A stretch of 51,362 nucleotides of DNA from Streptosporangiaceae bacterium (lineage in GTDB: Bacteria; Actinomycetota; Actinomycetes; Streptosporangiales; Streptosporangiaceae), in the NCBI GenBank assembly GCA_030040155.1, contig JASHUG010000046.1, positions 1-51,362 of the forward strand. The letters run 5' to 3'. Shown here piece by piece: positions 24,205-31,816 of this stretch. A model generated the notes under the pieces. That model did no database searches. It was not told the origin of the DNA and was given only the letters and a program-made list of their open reading frames with translations. A program made the position numbers and the translations under genes. Every line of letters begins with the position of its first letter. Position 1 is the first letter of the stretch.

Positions 24205-25731
24205 CTAGCCTGCGCGCTCAGGGGTCCCGGCGAGCCACGTCAGCAGCAGCCGCGTGCCGAATCCGGTGGCTCCCTTGGTGAGCTCGCCGTCGTCCGCGCC
24301 GGCTCGGCCAGGCCCCGCAATGTCCAGGTGCGCCCACGGCGTCGCCGCCACGAATTCCCGGAGAAATAGGGCGGCCAGGATCGACCCGGCGCCAGGGCCG
24401 GACCTGGCCACGTGCGCGATCTCGGCCACCGGAGAATCGAGCGACGGCCGGTAACCGGACTCCAGCGGCATCCGCCATAGTCGATCGCCGCTGGCCTCGC
24501 CCGCCGCGACCAGCGAGTTCGCCAGCGAATCAGATGTCGCATACAACGCGGCATACACACCGCCGAGTGCCACCCTGGCCGCGCCGGTCAGGGTCGCGAT
24601 GTCGACTATCTGGTCAGGAGCCAGGCGCGCGACCGCGTAGGCCAGCGCGTCGGCCAGGACCAGGCGCCCTTCGGCATCGGTGTTGAGCACTTCGACGCTG
24701 CGCCCGCCGTACTGGGAGATGACGTCGCCGGGCCGGTAGGCCGAACCCGAGGGCATGTTCTCCGCCGCCGCCACCAGCCCGGTAACGCGAGCGCTGACGC
24801 CAAGGTCGGCGAGGGCAGACAGCACGGCAATCACGGCACCACCGCCTGCCATGTCGGTCTTCATCAGCTTCATGCTGTCGGTCGGCTTGAGCGAAAGCCC
24901 GCCGCTGTCGAACGTGATCCCCTTGCCAACCAGCACGACGTGCGACGTCGGATCCGGGGGCTGGTAACTAAGCTCGATGAGCCGCGGCGGGCGCACCGAG
25001 CCCGACCCGACGGCCACCAGGCCGCCAAAGCCGCTCGCTGCCAGTTCCTCCTCCGCCCATACGCGGACATCGACGCCACGACCAGCGGTGATCCTGATGG
25101 CCTCGTCGGCCAGCCACTGCGGGCTCTTGCCCGCCGACGGGGTATTGGCCAGGTCCCTGGCAGCTGCCACCGCCTGGCCCACGATGGTCGCCCGGTGGAC
25201 ACCTGCGACGGCGGCCTCGGGGTCAGCCGACAGCAGCTGGACCTCGCCCGGCACGGCTTCATCCGGCGAGGATCGGATGCGGAAGCGGTACCCGCCGAGG
25301 AGCACGCCCTCGCAGAATGCCTGGGCATCGTGCTCTCCTATGTCGGTAACCGCGGTCTTGCCGTCGGCGCAGCGACGGGCCAACTCCGCCCCGGCCCGGC
25401 GCAGCGCGCCAGCCGAAAGATCGCCTACGCCAAGCAAGAGCACCCTGACGACCCGGTCGGCGACGCTGATGGCCGACTCGGCGATCTCACCCGGCTTCCC
25501 GGAATGGCCGTAACTCTCGGCCAGTCGGCTGGCGCTGGCCGGGAGCAGGGCATCGAGCGGCGCACAGGCAAGCGGAGCGCCGCCGTCCTGGACGCCGATG
25601 GCGATCAGGTCGGCAGGCTCGGCCTCGCCCGACGTGATCGCTGATATGTACGCCTCAAGCGGACGCGGGCCGAACGGGGGCAGACGTGAACCGAGCCGGG
25701 GCAGCAGACTGGCCCCGACAGTGAGCGGCAA
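24205..25731 (-). CDS. pepA: Leucyl aminopeptidase (M17 family)
   Basis: 508 residues, usual length for M17. It removes N-terminal residues from peptides in the cytoplasm as a hexamer with two metal ions. Active-site residues are in place: Lys270 and Asp275 (GKGITFDSGG), Lys282, Asp293 (MKTDMAGGG) and Asp352, Glu354, Arg356 (NTDAEGRL). The first codon appears to be TTG 25731, three bases after the stop of the DUF3117 gene, so translation is probably coupled; no other start lies before the conserved N-terminal domain. Transcription runs from upstream of DUF3117 to the hairpin at 24174-24201. Confidence 0.94.
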   Translation of the reverse strand: MPLTVGASLLPRLGSRLPPFGPRPLEAYISAITSGEAEPADLIAIGVQDGGAPLACAPLDALLPASASRLAESYGHSGKPGEIAESAISVADRVVRVLLLGVGDLSAGALRRAGAELARRCADGKTAVTDIGEHDAQAFCEGVLLGGYRFRIRSSPDEAVPGEVQLLSADPEAAVAGVHRATIVGQAVAAARDLANTPSAGKSPQWLADEAIRITAGRGVDVRVWAEEELAASGFGGLVAVGSGSVRPPRLIELSYQPPDPTSHVVLVGKGITFDSGGLSLKPTDSMKLMKTDMAGGGAVIAVLSALADLGVSARVTGLVAAAENMPSGSAYRPGDVISQYGGRSVEVLNTDAEGRLVLADALAYAVARLAPDQIVDIATLTGAARVALGGVYAALYATSDSLANSLVAAGEASGDRLWRMPLESGYRPSLDSPVAEIAHVARSGPGAGSILAALFLREFVAATPWAHLDIAGPGRAGADDGELTKGATGFGTRLLLTWLAGTPERAG

Positions 25732-25734
25732 GGG

Positions 25735-25902
25735 TCAGCCGACGGCAGACGTGAGCGCATCACTGAGCGCACGCGCCTCGTCCGGAGTCAGCTCGACAAC
25801 CAGCCGCCCGCCGCCCTCAAGTGGCACGCGCATTACGATGCCGCGCCCCTCCTTGGTGACTTCAAGCGGACCGTCACCCGTCCGCGGCTTCATCGCCGCC
25901 AT
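25735..25902 (-). CDS. DUF3117 family small protein
   Basis: 55 residues. The translation starts MAAMKPRTGDGPLEVTKEGR and continues with VPLEGGGRLVVELTPDEA, matching a very highly conserved actinobacterial family (Rv1211 in M. tuberculosis) of unknown function. AGGGGAG lies about five bases before the ATG. It ends three bases before pepA. Extreme conservation of such a short protein suggests a structural or binding role, but nothing in the sequence identifies it. Confidence 0.92.
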   Translation of the reverse strand: MAAMKPRTGDGPLEVTKEGRGIVMRVPLEGGGRLVVELTPDEARALSDALTSAVG

Positions 25903-26016
25903 CCAGCTCCCCTTCCCTGCACAGGGCCGCGCCGAACCGCAGACGCCTCGTCGCCGTGCGCGAGCGGTACCTGGCGGTAACTCCAGCCAGCCACATACAT
26001 CTCGATCAGTCCCTCT

Positions 26017-26046
26017 ATTATCCAGTGTTCGGCCTCGCGATGGTAA
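26017..26046 (-). promoter_or_regulatory. Possible housekeeping promoter for DUF3117-pepA
   Basis: On the minus strand TTACCA (26046-26041), 18 bases and GATAAT (26022-26017) resemble -35 and -10 boxes. They lie about 110 bases ahead of the DUF3117 start, in the 302-base divergent spacer 25903-26204, in which no gene is supported. Confidence 0.35.
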
Positions 26047-26204
26047 CGATCAGCGTTCCCCGCCTGTTCACTCCGATACCAGGCGAGACTGGGACATGCC
26101 GAATGCTGGCGAGATCGGCCCCGGCTGATGCGGCGGCGGCGCCTCGTGCCAGCTAAGAGCCCCATTCCAGGCCCGGCGTAACCTCGCAAAGGGAGGGACA
26201 TGCA

Positions 26205-26990
26205 GTGACCGACAGCGTGCTTCGCCAGACCGACGGTGCAGTGGCCACGATCACAATCAACCGGCCAGAAGCCAGGAACGCGCTGACCGCGGGGACCAAG
26301 ACTGCCCTGCTAGACGCCTTGCGGTTCTACAGCGCCGACTCCAGCGTCCGGGTCGTCGTGCTCACCGGGGCGGGCCAGGCATTCTGCGCAGGCCAGGACC
26401 TGCGCGAGCACGCTGAGCTCCTAGAGGCCGGTGCCGCGCCGCTGAACACGGTGCGTGAGCACTACAACCCGATCATCGAGACCCTCGCGACCATGCCGAA
26501 GCCGGTGATCGCGGCCCTGCCAGGCGTGGCCGCAGGCGCGGGAGCCTCGCTGGCGTTCGCTTGTGACTTCCGGATCGCGGCCCAGCGGGCCAGCCTGCTC
26601 CTCGCGTTCGCCAGGGTCGGCCTCGGCGCCGATTCTGGTGCTTCCTGGACGCTGCAGCGCCTCGTCGGGCCGGCTAAGGCGGCCGAACTGCTCATGCTCG
26701 CCGAGCCCGTCGATTCGGCCGCAGCGCTACGAATCGGGCTGCTGACCCTGGTCGTTCCCGACCAAGAGCTGACCGCCGCCACCTCTGAGCTGGCGAACAG
26801 GCTGGCAGAGGGCCCCACCCTTGCCTACGCCGCGATCAAGGAGAGCCTGATGTACGGGGCAACGCACCGGCTCACCGAGTCCCTGGAGAAGGAGGCCGAG
26901 CTGCAGACCAGGCTCGGCGAGACCGAAGATCACAAGGCGGCGACCCTGGCGTTCGTAAGCAAGCGGATGCCGACCTTCCACGGACGCTAA
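26205..26990 (+). CDS. Enoyl-CoA hydratase/isomerase (PaaG-like)
   Basis: 261 residues of the crotonase family. The oxyanion-hole segments are FCAGQDLREH (60-69) and GVAAGAGASLAFACDFRIA (107-125). The active-site loop GADSGASWTLQRLVG carries Asp143, the single acidic residue used by PaaG-type isomerases, rather than the Glu pair of true hydratases. It therefore more likely isomerises a ring or double bond in an acyl-CoA than hydrates it. The GTG at 26205 has GGGAGGG eight bases upstream. It is divergent from DUF3117, an arrangement also seen in Streptomyces. No paa catabolic genes are nearby. Confidence 0.88.
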   Translation: MTDSVLRQTDGAVATITINRPEARNALTAGTKTALLDALRFYSADSSVRVVVLTGAGQAFCAGQDLREHAELLEAGAAPLNTVREHYNPIIETLATMPKPVIAALPGVAAGAGASLAFACDFRIAAQRASLLLAFARVGLGADSGASWTLQRLVGPAKAAELLMLAEPVDSAAALRIGLLTLVVPDQELTAATSELANRLAEGPTLAYAAIKESLMYGATHRLTESLEKEAELQTRLGETEDHKAATLAFVSKRMPTFHGR

Positions 26991-27071
26991 ATACGCGGCG
27001 AACGAGGCCCGAGCGAGCCGGAGCGGCGCGGCGGCGCCTGGACTGAGGAGCGGGGTTTGCGACGAGGGAAG

Positions 27072-27091
27072 GCGGCGCATTAGCGCGCCGC
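27072..27091. terminator. Bidirectional terminator, enoyl-CoA hydratase / ATPase gene
   Basis: GCGGCGC, loop ATTAGC and GCGCCGC form a perfect 7-bp stem between the convergent stops at 26990 and 27132. Confidence 0.6.
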
Positions 27092-27093
27092 GA

Positions 27094-27127
27094 GGGCTGA
27101 GCGGGACGCAGGGCTGAGCGGGACGCA
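27094..27127. repeat. Perfect 17-bp tandem duplication
   Basis: GGGCTGAGCGGGACGCA occurs twice in direct succession immediately after the terminator hairpin and before the end of the ATPase gene. It looks like a replication-slippage duplication with no evident function. Confidence 0.85.
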
Positions 27128-27131
27128 GTCC

Positions 27132-28091
27132 TCAGCCGGCGACAGACAGGTTGCCGAGCGCCACCGGGCCTGGGCCGAGATTGAGCGGATCGGCCGCCGC
27201 AGCCTCCTCGTTGGCGCACACAATCTGCTCGGCGACCTCGACGGTGTCCTCGACGTCCAGCCGCTGATACTCGCCGCTGGATGCGCGCCACGAAATGGCC
27301 GCGCCGTGCCGCCACACGGTCAGGTGGCGGCTGATTGACAGAACCGAGATCCCGTCGGCATCCGCGCGGACGATGCCGGTGAGCCCGCGGCGGACGAGCA
27401 TGTCCTCGAGTTCGTCCACCAGCCAGTCAGGGCTGAACCGCGGCCGGCCGAGATGATCGGGAAGGACAGCCGGCGGAATCCGAAGCGCGAACCAGACCGC
27501 CTTGCCGGGCGCCTTCCATGAGCCCAGGCGGGACAGCGAGAGGTGACAGCCCCAGTGACCGGCTGACAGCCCGTCGACTACCTGCAGACCTCGCCCGCTG
27601 ACCGAATCCACCGGGGCCTTGTCCATGCCCGTCGCGATGCCACCGTCCCAGTCGCGCTCGGAGTCGAACACCTTGCAGACGAGCTCGCAATGCCGGCCGT
27701 CGCCGCGCAGGTAGATCCAGATCTCAGGGACACCGCTTGCCACCCGCTGACGGGCGGCACCCGGCACCGCCGACCGCTGGGCATGGAGTGTGTTGGCGGC
27801 CAGTTCGCTCGCCATCGTCACCCCGTCGTGCAGGAGGCCACTCGGGATCGGCAAGCTTGAAAGGGCTTCCCTGAAGAACCTGCGGGCGGCCGACGCGCAA
27901 GTCGTGTCGACAGGCAACGGCCGGACGAAGCAGCCGCCGCCGCTGACGCCGGCATCCTCGAGACTGCCCGGATGAGGGGGAAGCACCGCCAGGGCCTCGG
28001 CCAGCGGTGCGGCAAGCAGCCCGGCGGCCGTAGGCGCACCCGCCTGGCCCATCGCGCTCCTACCGCTGCCGTCAGGCGTTGGCGGCCGCAT
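27132..28091 (-). CDS. HATPase_c-type ATP-binding protein of a whiJ/abaA-like cassette
   Basis: 319 residues. The central region (LPVDTTCASAARRFFREALS, then VTMASELAANTLHA with the N-box-like Glu/Asn, and SGRGLQVVDGLS) resembles the RsbW/anti-sigma-type histidine-kinase ATPase domain common in Streptomyces. The C-terminal 100 residues are not recognised. In Streptomyces such genes accompany an HTH-DUF5753 regulator and a DUF397 protein, as here, in clusters affecting development and antibiotic production. ATG 28091 begins after GGAGGGCGGAGGAG. A 13-bp palindrome shared with the regulator gene lies 28 bases upstream, and a strong terminator separates it from DUF397. Confidence 0.75.
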   Translation of the reverse strand: MRPPTPDGSGRSAMGQAGAPTAAGLLAAPLAEALAVLPPHPGSLEDAGVSGGGCFVRPLPVDTTCASAARRFFREALSSLPIPSGLLHDGVTMASELAANTLHAQRSAVPGAARQRVASGVPEIWIYLRGDGRHCELVCKVFDSERDWDGGIATGMDKAPVDSVSGRGLQVVDGLSAGHWGCHLSLSRLGSWKAPGKAVWFALRIPPAVLPDHLGRPRFSPDWLVDELEDMLVRRGLTGIVRADADGISVLSISRHLTVWRHGAAISWRASSGEYQRLDVEDTVEVAEQIVCANEEAAAADPLNLGPGPVALGNLSVAG

Positions 28092-28118
28092 GCTCCTCCG
28101 CCCTCCAGAGTAAGGCTT

Positions 28119-28131
28119 CTGTGAAGCACAG
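28119..28131. promoter_or_regulatory. Palindromic site before the ATPase gene (whiJ-like cassette)
   Basis: CTGTGAAGCACAG has 5-bp arms around AAG. It matches the site at 29503-29515 in ten of thirteen positions, sharing TGTGAA-n-CACA. It lies 28 bases before the ATPase start, where a bound protein would block initiation. The HTH-DUF5753 regulator is the natural candidate to bind it. Confidence 0.5.
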
Positions 28132-28138
28132 ATTATGA

Positions 28139-28162
28139 GTATTGTACGAACTTTCGCAATAC
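28139..28162. promoter_or_regulatory. Inverted repeat upstream of the ATPase gene
   Basis: GTATTG and CAATAC, 12 bases apart, form a perfect inverted repeat in a locally AT-rich stretch next to the palindrome at 28119-28131. It may be part of the same control region. Confidence 0.35.
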
Positions 28163-28297
28163 CATCGCGGGAATGTCGGGCCAAATGGAAGAAGTGTTTA
28201 CCTGCCATCTGACCTGGCCAGAGCCGGAAAGGCCCACGTTGACCGGCCAGAGCCGCACCCAGGCCCGCCGCCGTCGTGCCGCCGCGTCACGCAATTG

Positions 28298-28327
28298 CGG
28301 GCGCCCAGGCATAATCCTGGGCGCCCG
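28298..28327. terminator. Strong terminator after the regulator-DUF397 operon
   Basis: CGGGCGCCCAGG, loop CATAAT and CCTGGGCGCCCG form a perfect 12-bp stem 63 bases past the DUF397 stop. The palindrome CGCAATTGCG (28290-28299) follows directly. It separates the regulator-DUF397 unit from the ATPase gene, which therefore needs its own promoter. The rest of the spacer 28092-28389 holds no gene. Confidence 0.7.
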
Positions 28328-28389
28328 GTCGCATCGGCCCCCGCTCCTGAGCCCGCTGCGTGACTGCCGTCCGCGGACGGCGGGTTGGG

Positions 28390-28599
28390 TCAGGCGCCTG
28401 CTATGTCATAACGGCCGGCCCGGGCGTCGGCAACGAAGGCTGCGAAGGCAGCCTTGCTGACGACATGCGCGCCATCGGCGGGCCGCTTGCTGTCCCTGAT
28501 AGCAATCACGCCGGGAAGGTTGGCCGCTACCTCAACGCAGCCCCCGTTGTTCTGGCTGGCCGTGGCTTTGCGCCAGTCGGCTCTCGACAGATCAGTCAT
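28390..28599 (-). CDS. DUF397 family protein
   Basis: 69 residues. The sequence ADWRKATASQNNGGCVEVAA, then IAIRDSK and FAAFVADARAG, is typical of DUF397, a small family that partners HTH-DUF5753 regulators in Streptomyces (as in the whiJ and bldB neighbourhoods) and is thought to counteract or assist them. The ATG overlaps the regulator stop by ATGA, so the two are translationally coupled. A strong terminator lies downstream. Confidence 0.9.
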   Translation of the reverse strand: MTDLSRADWRKATASQNNGGCVEVAANLPGVIAIRDSKRPADGAHVVSKAAFAAFVADARAGRYDIAGA

Positions 28600-29456
28600 C
28601 GCGTCTCCTCTAGTCGTTGGGTCAGGAATTTGAGGTAGGCAGTGGTGTCGAGCGGCTCAAGCGCCGCTTCCCTCGCCCGATCGAATGTGTGTCCGTAACT
28701 GTCAACAAGCTCCTGCTGGCTCACCTCCTGGATCGCGGTATCTGTCTCTGTGAAGACGATGCCGGGCTCGCCGTCCGGCAGGTCGAAGATGTTGACCGGC
28801 GAGAACATCCCCTGTGGCGGCCCGTCCTCGAAGCGCTGGATCCGCAGGTCGATATTGGGCCTGGAAGACAACTCGATGAGATGCTGGATCTGGTCGCGCC
28901 TGTCGGCTCGCGAGCCCCACCGATACATTAGCGACGCCTCGGTGATGACCGCCTGGACCAGGGGCAGCGTGCCCCCGGCACGCTCGAGCACTTCTTGCCG
29001 CCGCAGCCGCGCCACCATCGCACGGTGGCGCCACGTCGGCGGCCTCGCCCCGAACCGCAGGTGCGCCTCCATGTAGTCGCGGGTCTGCAGCAGGCCGGGT
29101 ATCAGCAGCGGCATGAAGACCCGGATCACGGCGGCGTCGTTCTCAAAGCCGGGGAACTCGTTCTCGAACACGTCGGGGTAATCCCGCCACCAGGCCCGTG
29201 ACCTGGCCAGAAGGGCAAGCTGCTCCAGTTCCTCGCGCTCGGGGTCACTGACGTCGTAGATGCGGAGCAGATCCCTGATGTCGCTCATCTCGGGCCGCTT
29301 CCACATGTTGGCCTCGAACCGGCCCACCTTCCCCCGGCCCCAGCCGAGCAGGTCACAGACGTGGTTCGCGGTATGACCTGACGAATGCCTCAGGTCCGTC
29401 AGCCGGCGGGCCAGCCGCCGTTTGGCGACGGTTGCGCCGTAGGCGTCATCGCTCAT
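28596..29456 (-). CDS. HTH-XRE regulator with DUF5753 domain (WhiJ/Scr1-like)
   Basis: 286 residues. An N-terminal XRE helix-turn-helix (about 12-66, LTDLRHSSGHTANHVCDLL and GRGKVGRFEANMWKRP) is followed by a DUF5753 domain (about 100-280, FMPLLIPGLLQTRDYMEAHL; GTLPLVQAVITEASLMYRWG). This architecture is specific to actinobacteria and includes WhiJ-type developmental regulators; the C-terminal domain is thought to bind the partner DUF397 protein. AGGG lies seven bases before ATG 29456. A 13-bp palindrome centred about 53 bases upstream suggests self-regulation. Confidence 0.92.
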   Translation of the reverse strand: MSDDAYGATVAKRRLARRLTDLRHSSGHTANHVCDLLGWGRGKVGRFEANMWKRPEMSDIRDLLRIYDVSDPEREELEQLALLARSRAWWRDYPDVFENEFPGFENDAAVIRVFMPLLIPGLLQTRDYMEAHLRFGARPPTWRHRAMVARLRRQEVLERAGGTLPLVQAVITEASLMYRWGSRADRRDQIQHLIELSSRPNIDLRIQRFEDGPPQGMFSPVNIFDLPDGEPGIVFTETDTAIQEVSQQELVDSYGHTFDRAREAALEPLDTTAYLKFLTQRLEETR

Positions 29457-29502
29457 CGATCACCCTAGGGAAGGTTCCTGGCTGCCAATTCTTCGGCTCA
29501 AG

Positions 29503-29515
29503 TTGTGAATCACAA
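29503..29515. promoter_or_regulatory. Palindromic site before the HTH-DUF5753 regulator gene
   Basis: TTGTGA-A-TCACAA is a perfect 6-bp-arm palindrome 47 bases before the regulator start. It shares TGTGAA-n-CACA with the site at 28119-28131. It is a good candidate autoregulatory operator. Confidence 0.5.
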
Positions 29516-29616
29516 ACATCGTATCCAAGTGGAGAACGGCGCGGAAGCGCTTAGGGAGCAATTGTCATGTCATTTACCGCTAATGGATCATGCGAGAAGC
29601 CCTTCTACCAGCGGTC

Positions 29617-29868
29617 TTAAGCCGGTACCTCGAACTCGCCGTTCCTGACGCCGTCTAGGAAGCAGCGCCACTCATGCTCGTCATAGACGAGCACTCGTCC
29701 GGCCGGATCACCAGCCACGCGCAGCAGCACCCACGTGCCGGCGTCGGAGGTGTGCGCAATCGCAACCTCCAGCGTGCCGGCCTCGGCCGAGCAGGCCTCG
29801 GTCGGGCGCCGCCATTTCAGGCTCTGCAAATCGAACCCGAGGCTCTCGGCGTCAGGCTTCGCGCTCAC
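29617..29868 (-). CDS. Second DUF397-like protein
   Basis: 83 residues from GTG 29868. The segment LQSLKWRRPTEACSAEAGTL, then VLLRVAGDPAGRVLVYDEHE and WRCFLDGVRNGEFEVPA, is DUF397-like (W at the start, small/polar C-S segment, D-P-x-G and a final W-x-x-F helix), though more diverged than the copy at 28390. The longer frame to 30177 adds a non-conserved Arg/Ala-rich leader. AAGGG precedes the GTG at about seven bases. It is upstream of the regulator on the same strand but not overlapping it, so it is an unpaired paralogue. Confidence 0.72.
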   Translation of the reverse strand: MSAKPDAESLGFDLQSLKWRRPTEACSAEAGTLEVAIAHTSDAGTWVLLRVAGDPAGRVLVYDEHEWRCFLDGVRNGEFEVPA

Positions 29869-30446
29869 GGCGTGCCCTTGCCCGGCCCCCGCGCGCCGCG
29901 CAGCCCTGCGGCCCGGTGCGCGTGCCTCACCGGGTGCGCACAACACCTCATCAAAGCCTGATCCTCCCAACTTGGGGGACGCCGAGTGACGGGCAGCGCA
30001 CGTCGGGCCCTCACTTTCGCGCCGGCAGACGCGCCCGACCTGGCCGACTACCAGTCCCGCAGCGCCCGCGCGCACAACTGGCGCAGCGCGTGGACGCCAT
30101 AGGCACCTGCGCGCCGCCAGGCCATCTTGCCATGGTTTGACATCAACCATTACATGTGCGGGAAACGCATCCATCACGATGATGCAACGGCATCGTTAAG
30201 CGCAGATCTTGATCTCATAGATTGAATGCAATACGCACCGCTCAGTCCGGTGGCGCGCAGGCTGGCCCGCCCAGGCCGCGTCCAGGTAGCGCGCCATGGC
30301 ACTGATCAGCTTGGCTTAATCCGTTCGTATCTGTGCAAGACAGCCGGTGTCCCTCGGCCGGTCCCGCGCCGCTGGCCGTTGCTCGCCACTTCGCCCGCCC
30401 CGCCGATCAGCGCCGCCCTATGACCAGGTCAGAAGGCGGAAGGTCA
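29869..30446. other. Gene-poor stretch with lower GC
   Basis: I see no supportable gene in these 578 bases. A 65-codon frame at 30226-30423 and the upstream extension of the DUF397 frame both have non-coding composition. The segment 30130-30230 is clearly less GC-rich than the window average and holds an inverted repeat at 30132-30150 and a GATGC-AACG-GCATC hairpin at 30181-30194. Confidence 0.55.
30132..30150. promoter_or_regulatory. Inverted repeat overlapping a TTGACA box
   Basis: ATGGTT, a seven-base spacer and AACCAT form a perfect 6-bp inverted repeat. TTGACA, a perfect -35 consensus, lies inside it at 30137-30142, but no matching -10 box is seen at the right distance. An operator role is possible, with no obvious target gene on the plus strand. 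Confidence 0.3.
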
Positions 30447-31319
30447 CTATGGGTTGCTCGCCGTTAGACGACTTTTCTTAATTACTGAAAGCCACCGCAT
30501 AAAGCGAGGCGTCCGGCCGTCGCGCGGACGGAGCTGGTTGGCGCTACGTAAAAGAATGGGTAGCCCACTTCTGTCTCGGGCTTTGGGAATGGACGTGAAT
30601 CCATGCAAGCCCGCGCAACGGCCGCGATTCTCGACGGCCAGCAGTAAAGCCGGGTCGAGCCAAGAAAAGGTCGGTAACTTTCCGCGGCGCTGACCGCGAT
30701 GCCCGGCGCGACCGGAACGAACCTCAGGAGGCGCGGCGAGGCGTCCCGCGTTCCGGCTCACGCACCCGGCCAGATGGTCATTCACGACTCCGGACGCCTG
30801 CATCGTGGCGTATGCGGTCACTGGCCCGGTAAAGGAGAATCCGTGGCGGCGCAACTCCTTCGAGAGGGCCTTGGATTCCGGCGTCGAGGACGGAACGTCG
30901 GACAGGGTGACCGGGGCCCGTACGTCATCGGGCGCGAACTTCCAGATCAGCTCGCCTAGGCCGACGGGCAGCGCCGCGGCTGCCCTGGCGTTGCCGATTG
31001 TCGCATCGATCTTGGCCCGGTTCCGCACAATGCCCGCATCAGCCAGCAGGCGGGTGACGTCCGCCTGGCCGAAGCTCGCGACAGTCTCGATATCGAAGTC
31101 ACGAAACGCGGCCCGGAAGTTCTCCCGCTTACGCAAGATCGTCAGCCACGACAGGCCGGACTGGAACGCCTCGAGGCACAACCGCTCGAACAGCGTGTTG
31201 TCATCGTGGACTGGCTTGCCCCATTCGTCGTCGTGATAGCCCAGGTACTCGGGAGCGTCGAGAGACCACGGACAGCGCAGCAGGCCGTCAGGACCGGGAA
31301 CGGCCTCGCCAGCCGTCAT
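30447..31319 (-). CDS. tag: DNA-3-methyladenine glycosylase I with anomalous C-terminal tail
   Basis: 290 residues. It excises 3-methyladenine from alkylated DNA. Residues 10-187 are a complete Tag domain: zinc ligands Cys16 (CPWS), His29 (YHDDEWG), His182 and Cys186 (VNDHLAGC), and LCLEAFQSGLSWLTILRKRE. Relatives end within about 10-20 residues of the last Cys, near 200 residues. Here the frame continues about 100 residues with A/T-ending codons unlike the rest of the gene. A TGA lies in another frame at 30726-30724, so the tail probably results from a frameshift or lost stop. The start overlaps the stop of the preceding gene by ATGA. Confidence 0.88.
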   Translation of the reverse strand: MTAGEAVPGPDGLLRCPWSLDAPEYLGYHDDEWGKPVHDDNTLFERLCLEAFQSGLSWLTILRKRENFRAAFRDFDIETVASFGQADVTRLLADAGIVRNRAKIDATIGNARAAAALPVGLGELIWKFAPDDVRAPVTLSDVPSSTPESKALSKELRRHGFSFTGPVTAYATMQASGVVNDHLAGCVSRNAGRLAAPPEVRSGRAGHRGQRRGKLPTFSWLDPALLLAVENRGRCAGLHGFTSIPKARDRSGLPILLRSANQLRPRDGRTPRFMRWLSVIKKSRLTASNP

Positions 31320-31738
31320 GAATCCTCACCGCCTCTGGCCTGGCTGCCCTGCGCGATCGATTCGGCCGGCCGGGCCGGGTCGGGCTCCTCGCCGACGTCC
31401 GCAGCCGGCTCCACTGGGATCGGGAGATCACGCAACTCGCCATCCTGGCGCTCGCCCTCTGGCTGCAGTTCGCGCAGCCGCGAGCGCAGCCAGGCGATCT
31501 CTGCGTCACGATCGGCCAGGGCCCGGCCAGCCAGCAACAGCGCGTACTCGGTGGCGCCGGCATGATAACCAAGCAGCGCAGGCGGCGGCCTGTATCGCGC
31601 CACATCGGCTCCGGTCTCGAAGTCGACGACGGACGGCTCGTCGCCCGTCTGCCGCGCTAGTTCGCCACCACGGCCCATGGCGGCAACGACGATGCCGCCA
31701 AGGATCGCCAGGGCCGCGAGGATGATGAGAACCGGCAC
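31316..31738 (-). CDS. Small membrane-anchored protein with DivIVA-like segment
   Basis: 140 residues. One N-terminal membrane helix (about 3-22, VLIILAALAILGGIVVAAMG) is followed by a cytoplasmic part with VARYRPPPALLGYHAGATEY and LADRDAEIAWLRSRL, recalling the short DivIVA-like segment of actinobacterial proteins encoded next to tag. The end is acidic and disordered. Its stop overlaps the tag start by ATGA, so the two are coupled. The GTG at 31738 has no strong ribosome binding site. The function is unknown. Confidence 0.75.
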   Translation of the reverse strand: MPVLIILAALAILGGIVVAAMGRGGELARQTGDEPSVVDFETGADVARYRPPPALLGYHAGATEYALLLAGRALADRDAEIAWLRSRLRELQPEGERQDGELRDLPIPVEPAADVGEEPDPARPAESIAQGSQARGGEDS

Positions 31739-31816
31739 ACAAGAATCGTGCCATGCGATGCACCATGTTTGTGCACGCGCGCGGCCGCTTGGCTGAGACC
31801 GGGCCGGGCGCGGGGC

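Noticed and set aside
25956-26156. 66-codon frame in the DUF3117 / enoyl-CoA hydratase spacer
   Set aside because: Codon use lacks the third-position G/C bias, no ribosome binding site is present, and promoter-like boxes for DUF3117 lie inside it.
30226-30423. 65-codon frame in the gene-poor gap
   Set aside because: Non-coding composition, no ribosome binding site, no recognisable family.
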